NCBI RefSeq assembly: GCF_026278345.1
Contig: NZ_CP111085.1
Location: 3,055,501 to 3,119,500, forward strand
Source: Tellurirhabdus rosea
GTDB taxonomy: Bacteria > Bacteroidota > Bacteroidia > Cytophagales > Spirosomataceae
Length of the DNA: 64,000 nucleotides
Direction of reading: 5' to 3'
Numbering within the stretch: position 1 is the stretch's first letter; the number at the start of each line of letters is the position of its first letter. A program made the translations under genes and the position numbers. The notes under the pieces were generated by a model that was not told where the DNA came from, did no database searches, and saw nothing but the letters and a program-made list of their open reading frames with translations. This document shows, in pieces, positions 43,557 through 51,876 of this stretch.

Positions 43557-44729
43557 GACATTTTTATAAAAGTTCTCAATGGCGCCGTTCAGCCGCAAAA
43601 GTTCATATTCGGAAACGCGCCCCTGCTGCGAAAAAGCGATCTGCTTAAAAATCTCATCCACATCCCGGACCGCAACGCCGCTTTTCCGGGCCAGCGTTTC
43701 CCGGAACTCTTCGTCCGGATGGGCGGGATTCAGGTTATATTTCTCCCGAATAAAAGCAAAAAAGTGCTGAATTTTCTTCTGTACCAGATTCGCGTGGTCG
43801 CCACGCTGGAAGTAAAGCCGTCCGACGGTCTGCACAAAGTCCAGCGAACTGTTGCGCGGCGTCTCGCCCACCGGAATCACGCGCTGGGTCCGCTTCCCGG
43901 CGAAGATGACAAACAGCAGCAGGCCCGCCAGGGTCAGGTACCAGGCCCAGGCCAGCGGCGGCTGACTCAGGACGTACCGCAGCGACGTCTTCTGGTCGGG
44001 GTCAAAGCGGCCCAGCTTCTGGTACTCGTCCCAATAAGTCGGCAGGGGCGGCAGGTACGAAAACGACTTGAACGCAAAATCGCCTTCTTTTTCATCGAGC
44101 ACGTAATAATTCGTCAGCGCCAGCGGAAGGTTGTGAATGTAAAAGAACCCGTTTCCGAACGGAATTTTCAGGAAAATCGGCTCCTGACGGGCATTGCGGG
44201 CCAGTACGATGATGTTCGGACGGACCACTTTAAAATAATTCCGCCCGTCGTCGTGCCGAAAATGATAAGCCTCCCGCCTCCGCAGGGTCGGGTTTACAAA
44301 ATTAACGCCCAGCGTCGTGTCGCGCAGGGTAGGGGCCTTCAGTTCTGCCCGAAAACCCAGCAGTTTCATCAGCGTATCCGGAAAATAGTAGGCCGACAGA
44401 AAAGCGTTGTTGCCTTTAAGCACGTAGCTGATCAGTCCGTCCCGGTCGAGGCGGCTCAGGGTCAGCTCGTTGTTGACGAAAATGTAATTGCTGCGAGCGG
44501 GAAATTTAGCCTCCGTAATGTGGTTATAAGCCGGAAGCCGGACCGTCGTCACCGGCTGGCCGTTCATCACATCCGACAGCAGGTCGTAGGTGGCTTTGGT
44601 GCCGAACGGAATGGCGTCCCGGTTGGTGTACGTCGGCGACCAGTCCACCGGGCGGGGCCGGTAATACTCGAACAGCCCGTAGCCCACCACGGTGAGAAGA
44701 AGGATGAGGACGTATTTGTTGGGTTTCAT
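43551..44729 (-). CDS. DUF4350 domain membrane protein
   Basis: The 392-residue protein has an N-terminal membrane segment (6-22), a periplasmic part with a GATase-like DUF4350 region (TNRDAIPFGTKATYDLLSDV), a second membrane segment (about 262-280) and a cytoplasmic helical tail (VQTVGRLYFQRGDHANLVQK). It sits between DUF4129 and moxR. In such clusters it is thought to be a structural part of a membrane complex. No enzyme motif is seen. Confidence 0.82.
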   Translation of the reverse strand: MKPNKYVLILLLTVVGYGLFEYYRPRPVDWSPTYTNRDAIPFGTKATYDLLSDVMNGQPVTTVRLPAYNHITEAKFPARSNYIFVNNELTLSRLDRDGLISYVLKGNNAFLSAYYFPDTLMKLLGFRAELKAPTLRDTTLGVNFVNPTLRRREAYHFRHDDGRNYFKVVRPNIIVLARNARQEPIFLKIPFGNGFFYIHNLPLALTNYYVLDEKEGDFAFKSFSYLPPLPTYWDEYQKLGRFDPDQKTSLRYVLSQPPLAWAWYLTLAGLLLFVIFAGKRTQRVIPVGETPRNSSLDFVQTVGRLYFQRGDHANLVQKKIQHFFAFIREKYNLNPAHPDEEFRETLARKSGVAVRDVDEIFKQIAFSQQGRVSEYELLRLNGAIENFYKNVL

Positions 44730-44781
44730 AAACGAGGATATCGGGCCACGTGAGGAAGCCGTCGGTCAGGGAGGAACGGCC

Positions 44782-45513
44782 TTACCATTTTGCTTTTTCA
44801 AACTGGGAGAACCGTTCCCGGATGGTCTGGAACTGCGGCTCCGTCACCGGAAAATCGCCGTACCAGGCGTATTCGTACTGCCGCGTCAGTTCCTCAAAGT
44901 CCGGGCGGTAGGGCGTCTGGGCCAGTTCGTACACATAGCTGCGGTTGGTTTTGTCGGGTTGCCAGACAATCAGGCCCCGGTCGGTGAGGTGCTTGAGCGT
45001 CTGCAGGTAGAGCAGCCGGACGGCCAGCCGGTAATTCCGCTGTTCGACGGCCTCTTCAATCCGTTCGCCGAAGGCGATTTCGTGGATATTGTCCGTAACG
45101 GTCGCGTAGGCCAGCGGCATCTGCCGGGACTCCCGGCTGAAGAGGTTGCCCATGATATTGGCTTTCATCAGGAGCCACACCACCAGCCCGGCGACACCCA
45201 GCATAAAGACGTACTGCCAAAAGTTCTGGTACGCGCTGCTGGACAGAAAACGGGCAACTCGGCGCATCAGCCAGTCAAAGAACCGGGCCAGCGAATTGTC
45301 GGGCGGCCGGGATTCGCGGTCGTAGCGGTACTCGCGGCTGCTGCGGAGGTCGGCGAGGCGTCCGGCCGAGGGGCGGCGGACGGTCACCGGCGTCCGGTCG
45401 TCCGGCTGGCCCGAAGCGGTCGGCGGGAGCAGCAGCGCCAGCAGCAGCAGCAGCACCTGAAGCAGGGCAGGCACTTGTCCGCCAAACCGATCGGGCCTAA
45501 TAGTCACCTTCAT
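44782..45513 (-). CDS. DUF4129 domain membrane protein
   Basis: The 243-residue product starts MKVTIRPDRFGGQVPALLQV; an in-frame ATG 36 codons upstream lies inside the neighbouring gene and is not used. There is a signal peptide or anchor (10-32), a further membrane segment near 92-112, and the C-terminal DUF4129 domain with AVRLLYLQTLKHLTDRGLIV and LTRQYEYAWYGDFPVTEPQF. The start overlaps the upstream gene by 17 nt, so they are translationally coupled. Confidence 0.85.
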   Translation of the reverse strand: MKVTIRPDRFGGQVPALLQVLLLLLALLLPPTASGQPDDRTPVTVRRPSAGRLADLRSSREYRYDRESRPPDNSLARFFDWLMRRVARFLSSSAYQNFWQYVFMLGVAGLVVWLLMKANIMGNLFSRESRQMPLAYATVTDNIHEIAFGERIEEAVEQRNYRLAVRLLYLQTLKHLTDRGLIVWQPDKTNRSYVYELAQTPYRPDFEELTRQYEYAWYGDFPVTEPQFQTIRERFSQFEKAKW

Positions 45514-46417
45514 CTTCCGTTCGGGGTTTGGCTTTCGAATCACCCAGCGTTTCGATGGCCGAAAGCAGGTCCGTGCCTTCCACCTGCGCCAGAAAATTGT
45601 AGTACTGAAACGCCGCCGCAATCGGGAACAGGGCGCTCAGAATCGTCCCGCCCACATTGCTGAGCACCGAGAAGATGGAAAGCAGCACCGGCGAGGTGGC
45701 CGACCCCAGCCCCATCCCGCTCAGCACCGTCATAATGCCCGTCGGAATCTGAAACACCAGCGCCAGAAGAACCTGAATAAACAGCATCACGACCATCAGG
45801 GCGACGGTAGACCACCAGTTGCGCACCCGCTTCCGGACCTCTTCGAAGAACAGCAGCCAGACCAGCAGAAAACTGCCCACGACGGGCGACCACCACGGGC
45901 TTTGGGTCAGTTGCTGGCAGCGCAGCACCGTATCCAGCGCCCCGCGCTGTTCCCGCGTAAAGACCATGTACATGAACGGAAGGATGCCCATCAGGTAAAT
46001 GCCCGGCAGCAGGAACAGAAAAAAGCCGAAAACGGTGAAGAGCGTCGCCAGCAACGTCAGCCAGAGCGCCGGCAGGATTTCCCGCCCGACCCGCTGCCAG
46101 ACCTGAGCGGGCGTAATGTCCCGGGCTCCTTCCTCGTATTCGAGCAGGTAGCCGTTCACCGTCAGGTAGACCATCATGGTGTTGATGATGGATAAAACCA
46201 GGCTGACAAAATAGGTAGGCGTGAAAACAGCCAGACCGGTAATGGTCTTGCCCTGGAGTAATTCCTGGAGAAGAAAAACCTGGACCACCGCCGTAATGAG
46301 CGTGAACGGGAGGACGATATACGACAGGGAAAGCAGCAGCGGTTTGAAGTTTTCCCGGATAAATTCAAACGTGGCGTTTATTTTCTGCCCGAAATCACGT
46401 TTTTCGTAAAGATTCAT
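45497..46417 (-). CDS. Polytopic membrane protein (paralogue 2)
   Basis: The 306-residue product has about six membrane segments and starts MNLYEKRDFGQKINATFEFI. It shares the start pattern RDFG.kIN..F.F and the LLPGIYL...FM motif with its upstream neighbour, so the two arose by duplication. The segments resemble the membrane domain seen in glycerophosphodiester phosphodiesterases, but no catalytic part is present. Function unknown. It lies 2 nt after paralogue 1. Confidence 0.75.
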   Translation of the reverse strand: MNLYEKRDFGQKINATFEFIRENFKPLLLSLSYIVLPFTLITAVVQVFLLQELLQGKTITGLAVFTPTYFVSLVLSIINTMMVYLTVNGYLLEYEEGARDITPAQVWQRVGREILPALWLTLLATLFTVFGFFLFLLPGIYLMGILPFMYMVFTREQRGALDTVLRCQQLTQSPWWSPVVGSFLLVWLLFFEEVRKRVRNWWSTVALMVVMLFIQVLLALVFQIPTGIMTVLSGMGLGSATSPVLLSIFSVLSNVGGTILSALFPIAAAFQYYNFLAQVEGTDLLSAIETLGDSKAKPRTEDEGDY

Positions 46418-46419
46418 GG

Positions 46420-47274
46420 TTAGTACAAATTAGGGTCGGACTTGGAAGCGGGTGCCGGCGCGCCAATCTGGTCGATCTGATGCAGCAGCCCGGTTCCGTG
46501 TTTCCGGTCCAGCAGGTTGTAATATTGAAAGGCAATGGCAAAGTACAGCGGCGCAATCAGAAAGGTTCCGATCAGCATGACGAGCGTGTTGCCCAGCACC
46601 AGCCAGTAGCCCGTCAGCTGAAGCCGCCGCATGGCCAGCGTAACGAGGGCAGTGATCGATCCGGAAGAAATCATGTAGACGACCATCATAATGACCAGCA
46701 GCCCGAAGGTCTCCCACCAATGGCCTTTGATGAGCGTAAAACAGCGCCCGAACGCCTGGGCCACCGTGCCGTCCTCCCGCATCACCACAAACGGCAGCAG
46801 GGTGAAAACGGGCAGCAGATAAAGGCCCGGCAGCAGAAAAAAGACCAGACCGATCATCACGATAAGGGCCGCCCCGACCGAAGCCCCGAGCACCCGCAGC
46901 AGATTGGACTCTACCCAGGACCAGACCCGGTCGAGGGTGGCAGGCTGGTCGGGCTGTTCCTCCCGGGCCAGCACATAGCCGTAGACCGCCATCGAAACCA
47001 GGATGCTGCTGAGGGTCGAAATGAACAGCAACACCCAGAAAGCGGGGCTTGCGCCGTAGTTAAAGAACAGAACGCCGGTAGCGCGGCCGACCTCTTGCAT
47101 GTAAGTGTCCCGAAACGCCCGCTCGACCACCTGCGAGGCCACGTTCGTCGCCAGGGCCATCGGCGTGGCAATGACCAGAAGCGGCCAGCGGAGCCTGGCG
47201 TATTCTTCGACAAAAAAGCGGAAGGCGACGTTGATGATTTCTCCAAAATCGCGCCTGCGATGAAAGACTGTCAT
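46420..47274 (-). CDS. Polytopic membrane protein (paralogue 1)
   Basis: The 284-residue product starts MTVFHRRRDFGEIINVAFRF and has about six membrane segments, with FFLLPGLYLLPVFTLLPFVV. It is the paralogue of the next gene. Its ATG overlaps the TGA of the SpoIIM-like gene by 4 nt. Function unknown. Confidence 0.75.
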   Translation of the reverse strand: MTVFHRRRDFGEIINVAFRFFVEEYARLRWPLLVIATPMALATNVASQVVERAFRDTYMQEVGRATGVLFFNYGASPAFWVLLFISTLSSILVSMAVYGYVLAREEQPDQPATLDRVWSWVESNLLRVLGASVGAALIVMIGLVFFLLPGLYLLPVFTLLPFVVMREDGTVAQAFGRCFTLIKGHWWETFGLLVIMMVVYMISSGSITALVTLAMRRLQLTGYWLVLGNTLVMLIGTFLIAPLYFAIAFQYYNLLDRKHGTGLLHQIDQIGAPAPASKSDPNLY

Positions 47275-48215
47275 GCTCGGGAAGGGCGGTTAAGCCGGAT
47301 GGGGTAAAGGATAAAATACCAGATGATGAATGCCGCGGAGGTCAGGATAATGGCCGAACTCGCCACGGGATGCAGCGGCAGCCGGGTGACGAAGCTTTCC
47401 AGAAAACCGGCCGCTATGAAGATCGGCACCAGCCCGACGGCAATCTTGAGGCCCTGTTTGGTGCCGCGACGAAAGCTTTCCAGCCGAGAATACGTGCCGG
47501 GAAAGAGCAGGCTGTTGCCCATCGTCAGGCCCGCCGCTCCGGCGATGATAATGGCCGAAATTTCCAGCGTTCCGTGAATCCAGATGGTCAGAACGGACGT
47601 CAGCAGCAGGTCTTTTTCGTAGAAGAAATACTGAAAAGCACCCAGCATGATGCCGTTCTGAAACAGAATGGCCAGCGTGCCGAAGGACCCGAACAGGCCC
47701 ATCACAAACGCCACGAACGAAACCCGGATGTTGTTGAGGGTAATCTGCAGAAACATGGTTGCCCGCGGACTCGATTTGTACACCGCCAGCGGGTCGCCCT
47801 TGCGGATGTTTTCGAGGGTCATGTTCACGTATTCGTCGCCCATAATTAGGCGCACAAACGTGTCGTCATGCGCGGCGGACAGGGCTCCGATGAGGCCCGC
47901 GGACAGAAAAACCAGAAAAGAAACCAGCAGCAGCCGGTGCGAACGGTAAAACAGCGTCGGCAGCTCGTGGGTCCAGAACGTGACGAAGCGGCTGCGGTCT
48001 TCGCGTTTGTTCTGCATCAGGTCGCGGTGCATCCGGGAGGCCAGCCCATTGAGGTAGCGCGTGACGGCCGAATCAGGGTAAAACGTCCGGGCGTAGGAAA
48101 GATCGTCCGTCAACTCGACAAACTGCTCGGTCAGGACGTCCGGATCGCGGCTCGTCTGCGATTCAATTTCCTGCCATTTCGGGGTATTTCGCTTCACAAA
48201 AACCGCTTCGCGCAT
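47271..48215 (-). CDS. Stage II sporulation protein M-like membrane protein
   Basis: The 314-residue product starts MREAVFVKRNTPKWQEIESQ, typical for the non-sporulating SpoIIM family, so 48215 is used and not an upstream ATG. The membrane part has NNIRVSFVAFVMGLFGSFGT and WIHGTLEISAIIIAGAAGL, where HGxxE is the family signature. It is the first gene of a seven-gene minus-strand cluster and faces the divergent RDD gene. Confidence 0.9.
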   Translation of the reverse strand: MREAVFVKRNTPKWQEIESQTSRDPDVLTEQFVELTDDLSYARTFYPDSAVTRYLNGLASRMHRDLMQNKREDRSRFVTFWTHELPTLFYRSHRLLLVSFLVFLSAGLIGALSAAHDDTFVRLIMGDEYVNMTLENIRKGDPLAVYKSSPRATMFLQITLNNIRVSFVAFVMGLFGSFGTLAILFQNGIMLGAFQYFFYEKDLLLTSVLTIWIHGTLEISAIIIAGAAGLTMGNSLLFPGTYSRLESFRRGTKQGLKIAVGLVPIFIAAGFLESFVTRLPLHPVASSAIILTSAAFIIWYFILYPIRLNRPSRA

Positions 48216-48240
48216 GGAAAATGAGTTGGTAAATAGTGTA

Positions 48241-48327
48241 GGATTTATAGGGTACAGTTCAAGGTTCAGGATTGTGACAACGCGGCGTACCACCATAAAC
48301 GTTAAACCCTAAACTACGAACTTTAAA
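48241..48327. repeat. Weak inverted repeat of GTTCAAG/AAACCCT words (SpoIIM-RDD gap)
   Basis: TAGGGTACAGTTCAAGGTTC at the left and TAAACGTTAAACCCTAAACT at the right pair only in part. It lies between the divergent SpoIIM-like and RDD genes. Probably an eroded member of the family. Confidence 0.4.
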
Positions 48328-48422
48328 TGGTTTCAAAATACGCACTGCCCGCAAAGATTTCGTCGGTTTTGGCAAAACTTTTCTAATTTCGGTTTTTGAC
48401 AAACGGTAAGCTTCGGTTTGGT

Positions 48423-49127
48423 GTGAGCGTCTCGATTCAAACTTCCCAAAATGTTCTGCTGGAGTACGAACCCGCCAGTCTTGGCGAACGGATTCTGGCC
48501 GCGCTGATTGACTACGTCATTATCCTGGCCTGGGTCATTCTGCTTTCCCTGCTCGGACGTAACATGGGTTCGGGCGACAAAATCGCTCTTTATTTCTGGA
48601 TTGGGTTCGTGGTGCTGCCCATCATGCTGTACGACCTGCTTTTTGAAGTTTTCCTGAACGGACAGAGCCTGGGCAAACGGGCGATGGGCATTCGGGTGGT
48701 TATGCTCGACGGCTCGCAGCCGGGCCTGGGTGCCTACCTCATCCGGTGGATACTGCGCATCATCGAATCGCCGGTTTTTCTGGGCGGCATCGTGGCCATC
48801 ATCGCCATCGCCGTCAACGGCCGGGGGCAGCGCATTGGGGATATGGCCGCCGCAACTACCGTCGTGAAACTGAAAGCTCCCGTGTCGCTCGACGAAGTGA
48901 CTTACCGCGAACTTTCGGACAGCCATCAGGTGACGTTTCCGGAGGCCGCCCGCCTGTCCGACCGCGATATCGGAATCATCCGGGAAGTGTTGCAGCGGGG
49001 CAGCGACGAGGTAATGAACCGTACAGCCGAAAAAGTCCGGACGCTGCTGGAAGTTGAATACACGACGACGGATTACGCTTTTCTAGATACCGTGGTCAAC
49101 GATTATCAGTATCTGGTGAGTAAATAA
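48423..49127 (+). CDS. RDD family membrane protein
   Basis: The 234-residue product starts from GTG 48423 (SVSIQTSQNVLLEYEPASLG), which fits the RDD N-terminus better than the TTG nine codons upstream. The RDD domain has LGERILAALIDYVII (R..a.liD) and KRAMGIRVVMLDG. It has three membrane segments and a charged helical tail. RDD proteins are often ion transporters, but some accompany SpoIIM and MoxR genes. Divergent from the SpoIIM-like gene. Confidence 0.85.
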   Translation: MSVSIQTSQNVLLEYEPASLGERILAALIDYVIILAWVILLSLLGRNMGSGDKIALYFWIGFVVLPIMLYDLLFEVFLNGQSLGKRAMGIRVVMLDGSQPGLGAYLIRWILRIIESPVFLGGIVAIIAIAVNGRGQRIGDMAAATTVVKLKAPVSLDEVTYRELSDSHQVTFPEAARLSDRDIGIIREVLQRGSDEVMNRTAEKVRTLLEVEYTTTDYAFLDTVVNDYQYLVSK

Positions 49128-49210
49128 ATGCAACGAGGGGCGGGCTGAGCACTCGGCTGATGCCCGAAATTTATACCAATTGCCACCGGCTTCGACCCGT
49201 GGATACGTTT

Positions 49211-50401
49211 ATGCAAGACCTGATTAAAAGCCTCGCCCGGCAATATGCGGCCGATATCGTCGCCAACCGCCGCCACCTGCACGCCAATCCCGAACTTTCG
49301 TTCCACGAGTTCAATACGGCCCGTTTTGTGGCAGACAGCCTGAAAGCCATCGGACTGACGCCGCAGGAAGGCGTTGCCAATACTGGTCTGGTGGCCCTCA
49401 TCGAAGGCCGCAACCCGGAAAGCCGCATCGTCGGGCTGCGGGCCGATATGGACGCGTTGCCCATTCACGAGGCCAACGACGTGCCCTACAAATCGACCGT
49501 TCCGGGCGTCATGCACGCCTGCGGCCACGATGTGCACACGGCCAGCCTGCTGGGAACCGCCCGGATTTTGCACGCGCTCCGCGACCAGTTTGAAGGCACG
49601 GTGAAACTGGTTTTCCAGCCGGCGGAAGAAAAGGCTCCCGGCGGCGCTTCGCTGATGATTAAGGAGGGCGTTTTGCAGAACCCCGCTCCGGCGAGCATGA
49701 TCGGCCAGCACGTCGCGCCGAATATTCCGGTAGGTAAAATCGGCTTTCGGGAAGGCATGTACATGGCTTCGACGGACGAATTGTACCTGACCGTAAAAGG
49801 CAAAGGCGGCCACGGAGCCATGCCAGACCAGCTCATCGACCCGGTCGTGATTGCTTCGCACATCATCGTCGCCCTGCAGCAGATCATCAGCCGCAACCGG
49901 AAGCCCGCCAACCCGTCGGTGCTGTCGTTCGGCCGGTTCATTGCCGACGGGGTGACGAACGTGATTCCGAACGAGGTGAAAATCGAAGGGACGTTCCGCT
50001 GCATGGACGAGGAATGGCGGGAAGACGGCCTGCGCCGAATGCGGAAAATGGCCGAAGGCATGGCCGAAGCCATGGGCGGAAGCTGCGAATTTGAGGTGGT
50101 GCGCGGGTATCCGTTCCTCAAAAACCACCCCGAATTGACGCGGCGCCTGCGTTCGGCGGCGGCCGGTTTTATGGGTGAAGAAAACATCATCAACCTCGAC
50201 CTCTGGATGGCGGGCGAAGATTTTGCCTTTTATTCGCAGGTCGTAGACTCCTGTTTTTACCGCCTCGGCACCCGCAACGAATCGCGCGGCATTGTTTCCG
50301 GCGTCCATACGCCTACGTTCGACATCGACGAAACCGCGCTGGAAATCGGTCCGGGGCTGATGGCGTGGCTGGCGCTGGAGGAATTAAAAATGAAGAATTA
50401 A
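49211..50401 (+). CDS. M20D family amidohydrolase
   Basis: The 396-residue zinc hydrolase belongs to the group that includes hippurate and indole-acetyl-amino-acid hydrolases. Ligands are in VMHACGHDVHTAS (Cys/His), VFQPAEEKAPGG (Glu-Glu) and SGVHTPTFDI (His), with QHVAPNIPVG between. I use MQDLIKSLAR at 49211; an ATG 17 codons upstream is possible. The last residues (LKMKN) are encoded by AATTAAAAATGAAGAATTAAG, a word-like sequence that may be repeat-derived. The phosphatase follows after 2 nt. Confidence 0.92.
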   Translation: MQDLIKSLARQYAADIVANRRHLHANPELSFHEFNTARFVADSLKAIGLTPQEGVANTGLVALIEGRNPESRIVGLRADMDALPIHEANDVPYKSTVPGVMHACGHDVHTASLLGTARILHALRDQFEGTVKLVFQPAEEKAPGGASLMIKEGVLQNPAPASMIGQHVAPNIPVGKIGFREGMYMASTDELYLTVKGKGGHGAMPDQLIDPVVIASHIIVALQQIISRNRKPANPSVLSFGRFIADGVTNVIPNEVKIEGTFRCMDEEWREDGLRRMRKMAEGMAEAMGGSCEFEVVRGYPFLKNHPELTRRLRSAAAGFMGEENIINLDLWMAGEDFAFYSQVVDSCFYRLGTRNESRGIVSGVHTPTFDIDETALEIGPGLMAWLALEELKMKN

Positions 50402-50403
50402 GA

Positions 50404-50910
50404 ATGAAAAACTGGCTCCGCTCCTGGGTGGTTGCGGCTGTGGTTGCAGCCACCTCCGCCTGTTCTACCTCCCATGTTTACATCGTCCGGCACGCCGAAA
50501 AACGCAACGAAAGCGATACCAGCAGCCTGACTCCGGTCGGTCAGGCGCGGGCGCAGGCCCTGGCGCGGGAACTGGCCTCGGTTAGCATCGATTCTATTCT
50601 ATCGACACCCTATCTCCGGACCCGGCAGACCGCCGAGCCGCTGGCCCGGGCGAAAAACCTGCCCGTTGGTACTTACGCCCCGCATCCGACGGAGGTCGTG
50701 CTGCGGCGACTCAACGACCTGAAGGGGAAAACGGTGCTGGTGGTCGGGCACAGCAACACGATTCTGGAGATTGCCAAAGGGTTGGGAACCCGGCCGACCC
50801 TCCAGAAAATCGAGTCCGGCGACCACGGCAACCTCTACCACGTCACCATTCACCGAAGCCTGACCGGACGGAAGGTGAAACTGGAAGAACGAACCTACGG
50901 CGCGCCCTAA
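50404..50910 (+). CDS. Histidine phosphatase superfamily protein, secreted
   Basis: The 168-residue product starts MKNWLRSWVVAAVVAATSAC, a signal peptide that may be cleaved as a lipoprotein (TSAC is a weak lipobox). The catalytic His is in YIVRHAEKR (RHG is usual), and the second is in VVGHSNTILEIA. The Arg in RTRQTAEPL binds phosphate. It resembles SixA-like phosphatases of unknown substrate. A perfect hairpin overlaps its stop codon. Confidence 0.86.
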   Translation: MKNWLRSWVVAAVVAATSACSTSHVYIVRHAEKRNESDTSSLTPVGQARAQALARELASVSIDSILSTPYLRTRQTAEPLARAKNLPVGTYAPHPTEVVLRRLNDLKGKTVLVVGHSNTILEIAKGLGTRPTLQKIESGDHGNLYHVTIHRSLTGRKVKLEERTYGAP

Positions 50911-50951
50911 AACAAATGCCATATCTCCAAGATATGGCATTTGTTTTAGGG
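50905..50951. terminator. Perfect 21-bp hairpin with ATGCCATATC core
   Basis: Arms 50905-50925 and 50931-50951 are perfect over 21 bp with a 5-nt loop. The inner core ATGCCATATC/GATATGGCAT is shared with 39468-39523, while the outer arm CCCTAAAAC is different and contains the phosphatase stop codon. It is a likely terminator. Confidence 0.88.
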
Positions 50952-50953
50952 CG

Positions 50954-51052
50954 GTTGACCCCCGCTGGTCAACGCTTCGCCCCCACCCGGCGACGCTTCA
51001 CCCGCCGCCGACTTCCCGAAGGCCGGCTGATTTGCCAGTTTTGATGCATCAA
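50954..51052. promoter_or_regulatory. Palindromes upstream of the barrel gene
   Basis: GTTGACC-CCCGCT-GGTCAAC (50954-50973) and the perfect 12-bp palindrome TTGATGCATCAA (51041-51052) lie before the gene at 51081. The second is 28 nt from the start and could be an operator. No clear -7/-33 pair was seen. Confidence 0.4.
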
Positions 51053-51080
51053 TCACACAAAACGCAAATCAACTGACCTC

Positions 51081-51755
51081 ATGAAAACGTTTGCTCACAC
51101 CCTCTTCGCTCTGCTGCTCTCGGCAGGAACCCTGTTGGCGCAGGAGTCGGCACCCGCCCGCAAGCAGTTTCCGTATTCCAACAAATTTACGCTCGGCGGC
51201 GGCATCAGCCAGTTGCTGCTGGGTGGTTTCAACGTGCAGGCCGAATACACGACCAACCGGATGGTTTTCGATTATTCGCACGGCTTCAACATCCGGCTGT
51301 CGGGGCAGTCGGCCTCGCCGGTGGCGCAGGACCAGAATTTATCCGAAAAACTGACTTCGACGCTCGGCATCGGCATTGGCTACCGGCTGACGCCCGGCCT
51401 GGACCTGCGTTTTGAACCCAAACTGCACTACTACGACGTGTACTACAACGGCCAGCCCGAATCGGTCGGCAACAAGCTGACCTCCTACCGGACCGTGACG
51501 CTCGGGCTGGGCGCTTACTACCGCTACTACCCGTTCCGGAAACAGCCCAACGGACTGTCGGGCATCCTGATCATGCCGAGCGTCCGGTTCTGGCCCAACG
51601 TCTGGAGCTCGCTGGACGATAACAAGTACACCTACCTCAACCGGACGACCAATCGCACGGAAACCTACAAGGCAGCTTCGCAGGGCTTTCCCGGCACCGG
51701 CGGCCTGCTGGCGAATGTCACGATCGGCTACACCTTTGGTATGAACAAAAAATAG
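51081..51755 (+). CDS. Probable outer-membrane beta-barrel protein
   Basis: The 224-residue product starts MKTFAHTLFALLLSAGTLLA (signal peptide, cut before QES), and continues with alternating strands: NKFTLGGGISQLLLGGFNVQ, TLGIGIGYRLTPGLDLRFEP, NVTIGYTFGM. The C-terminal strand ends with Lys residues instead of an aromatic, which is unusual for a barrel. I recognise no named family. Confidence 0.7.
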   Translation: MKTFAHTLFALLLSAGTLLAQESAPARKQFPYSNKFTLGGGISQLLLGGFNVQAEYTTNRMVFDYSHGFNIRLSGQSASPVAQDQNLSEKLTSTLGIGIGYRLTPGLDLRFEPKLHYYDVYYNGQPESVGNKLTSYRTVTLGLGAYYRYYPFRKQPNGLSGILIMPSVRFWPNVWSSLDDNKYTYLNRTTNRTETYKAASQGFPGTGGLLANVTIGYTFGMNKK

Positions 51756-51763
51756 AGTAGGCG

Positions 51764-51843
51764 GAAAGAAAAAAGCGAAAAGAAACAAGACAAGGCCCTG
51801 ATTGGAAGCCTCCTGGTCGTTTGTCTAATCTCTTTTTTCTTTT
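51764..51843. repeat. Inverted repeat of AAAGAAAA/TTTTCTTT words (barrel-lytS gap)
   Basis: Left arm 51764-51791 and right arm 51819-51843 are purine- and pyrimidine-rich complements (AAAGAAAAAAG/CTTTTTTCTTT). It lies between a co-directed barrel gene and lytS. Confidence 0.7.
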
Positions 51844-51876
51844 GGCTGAGTATAGTACCTTTCCCGTAATTCCCCG

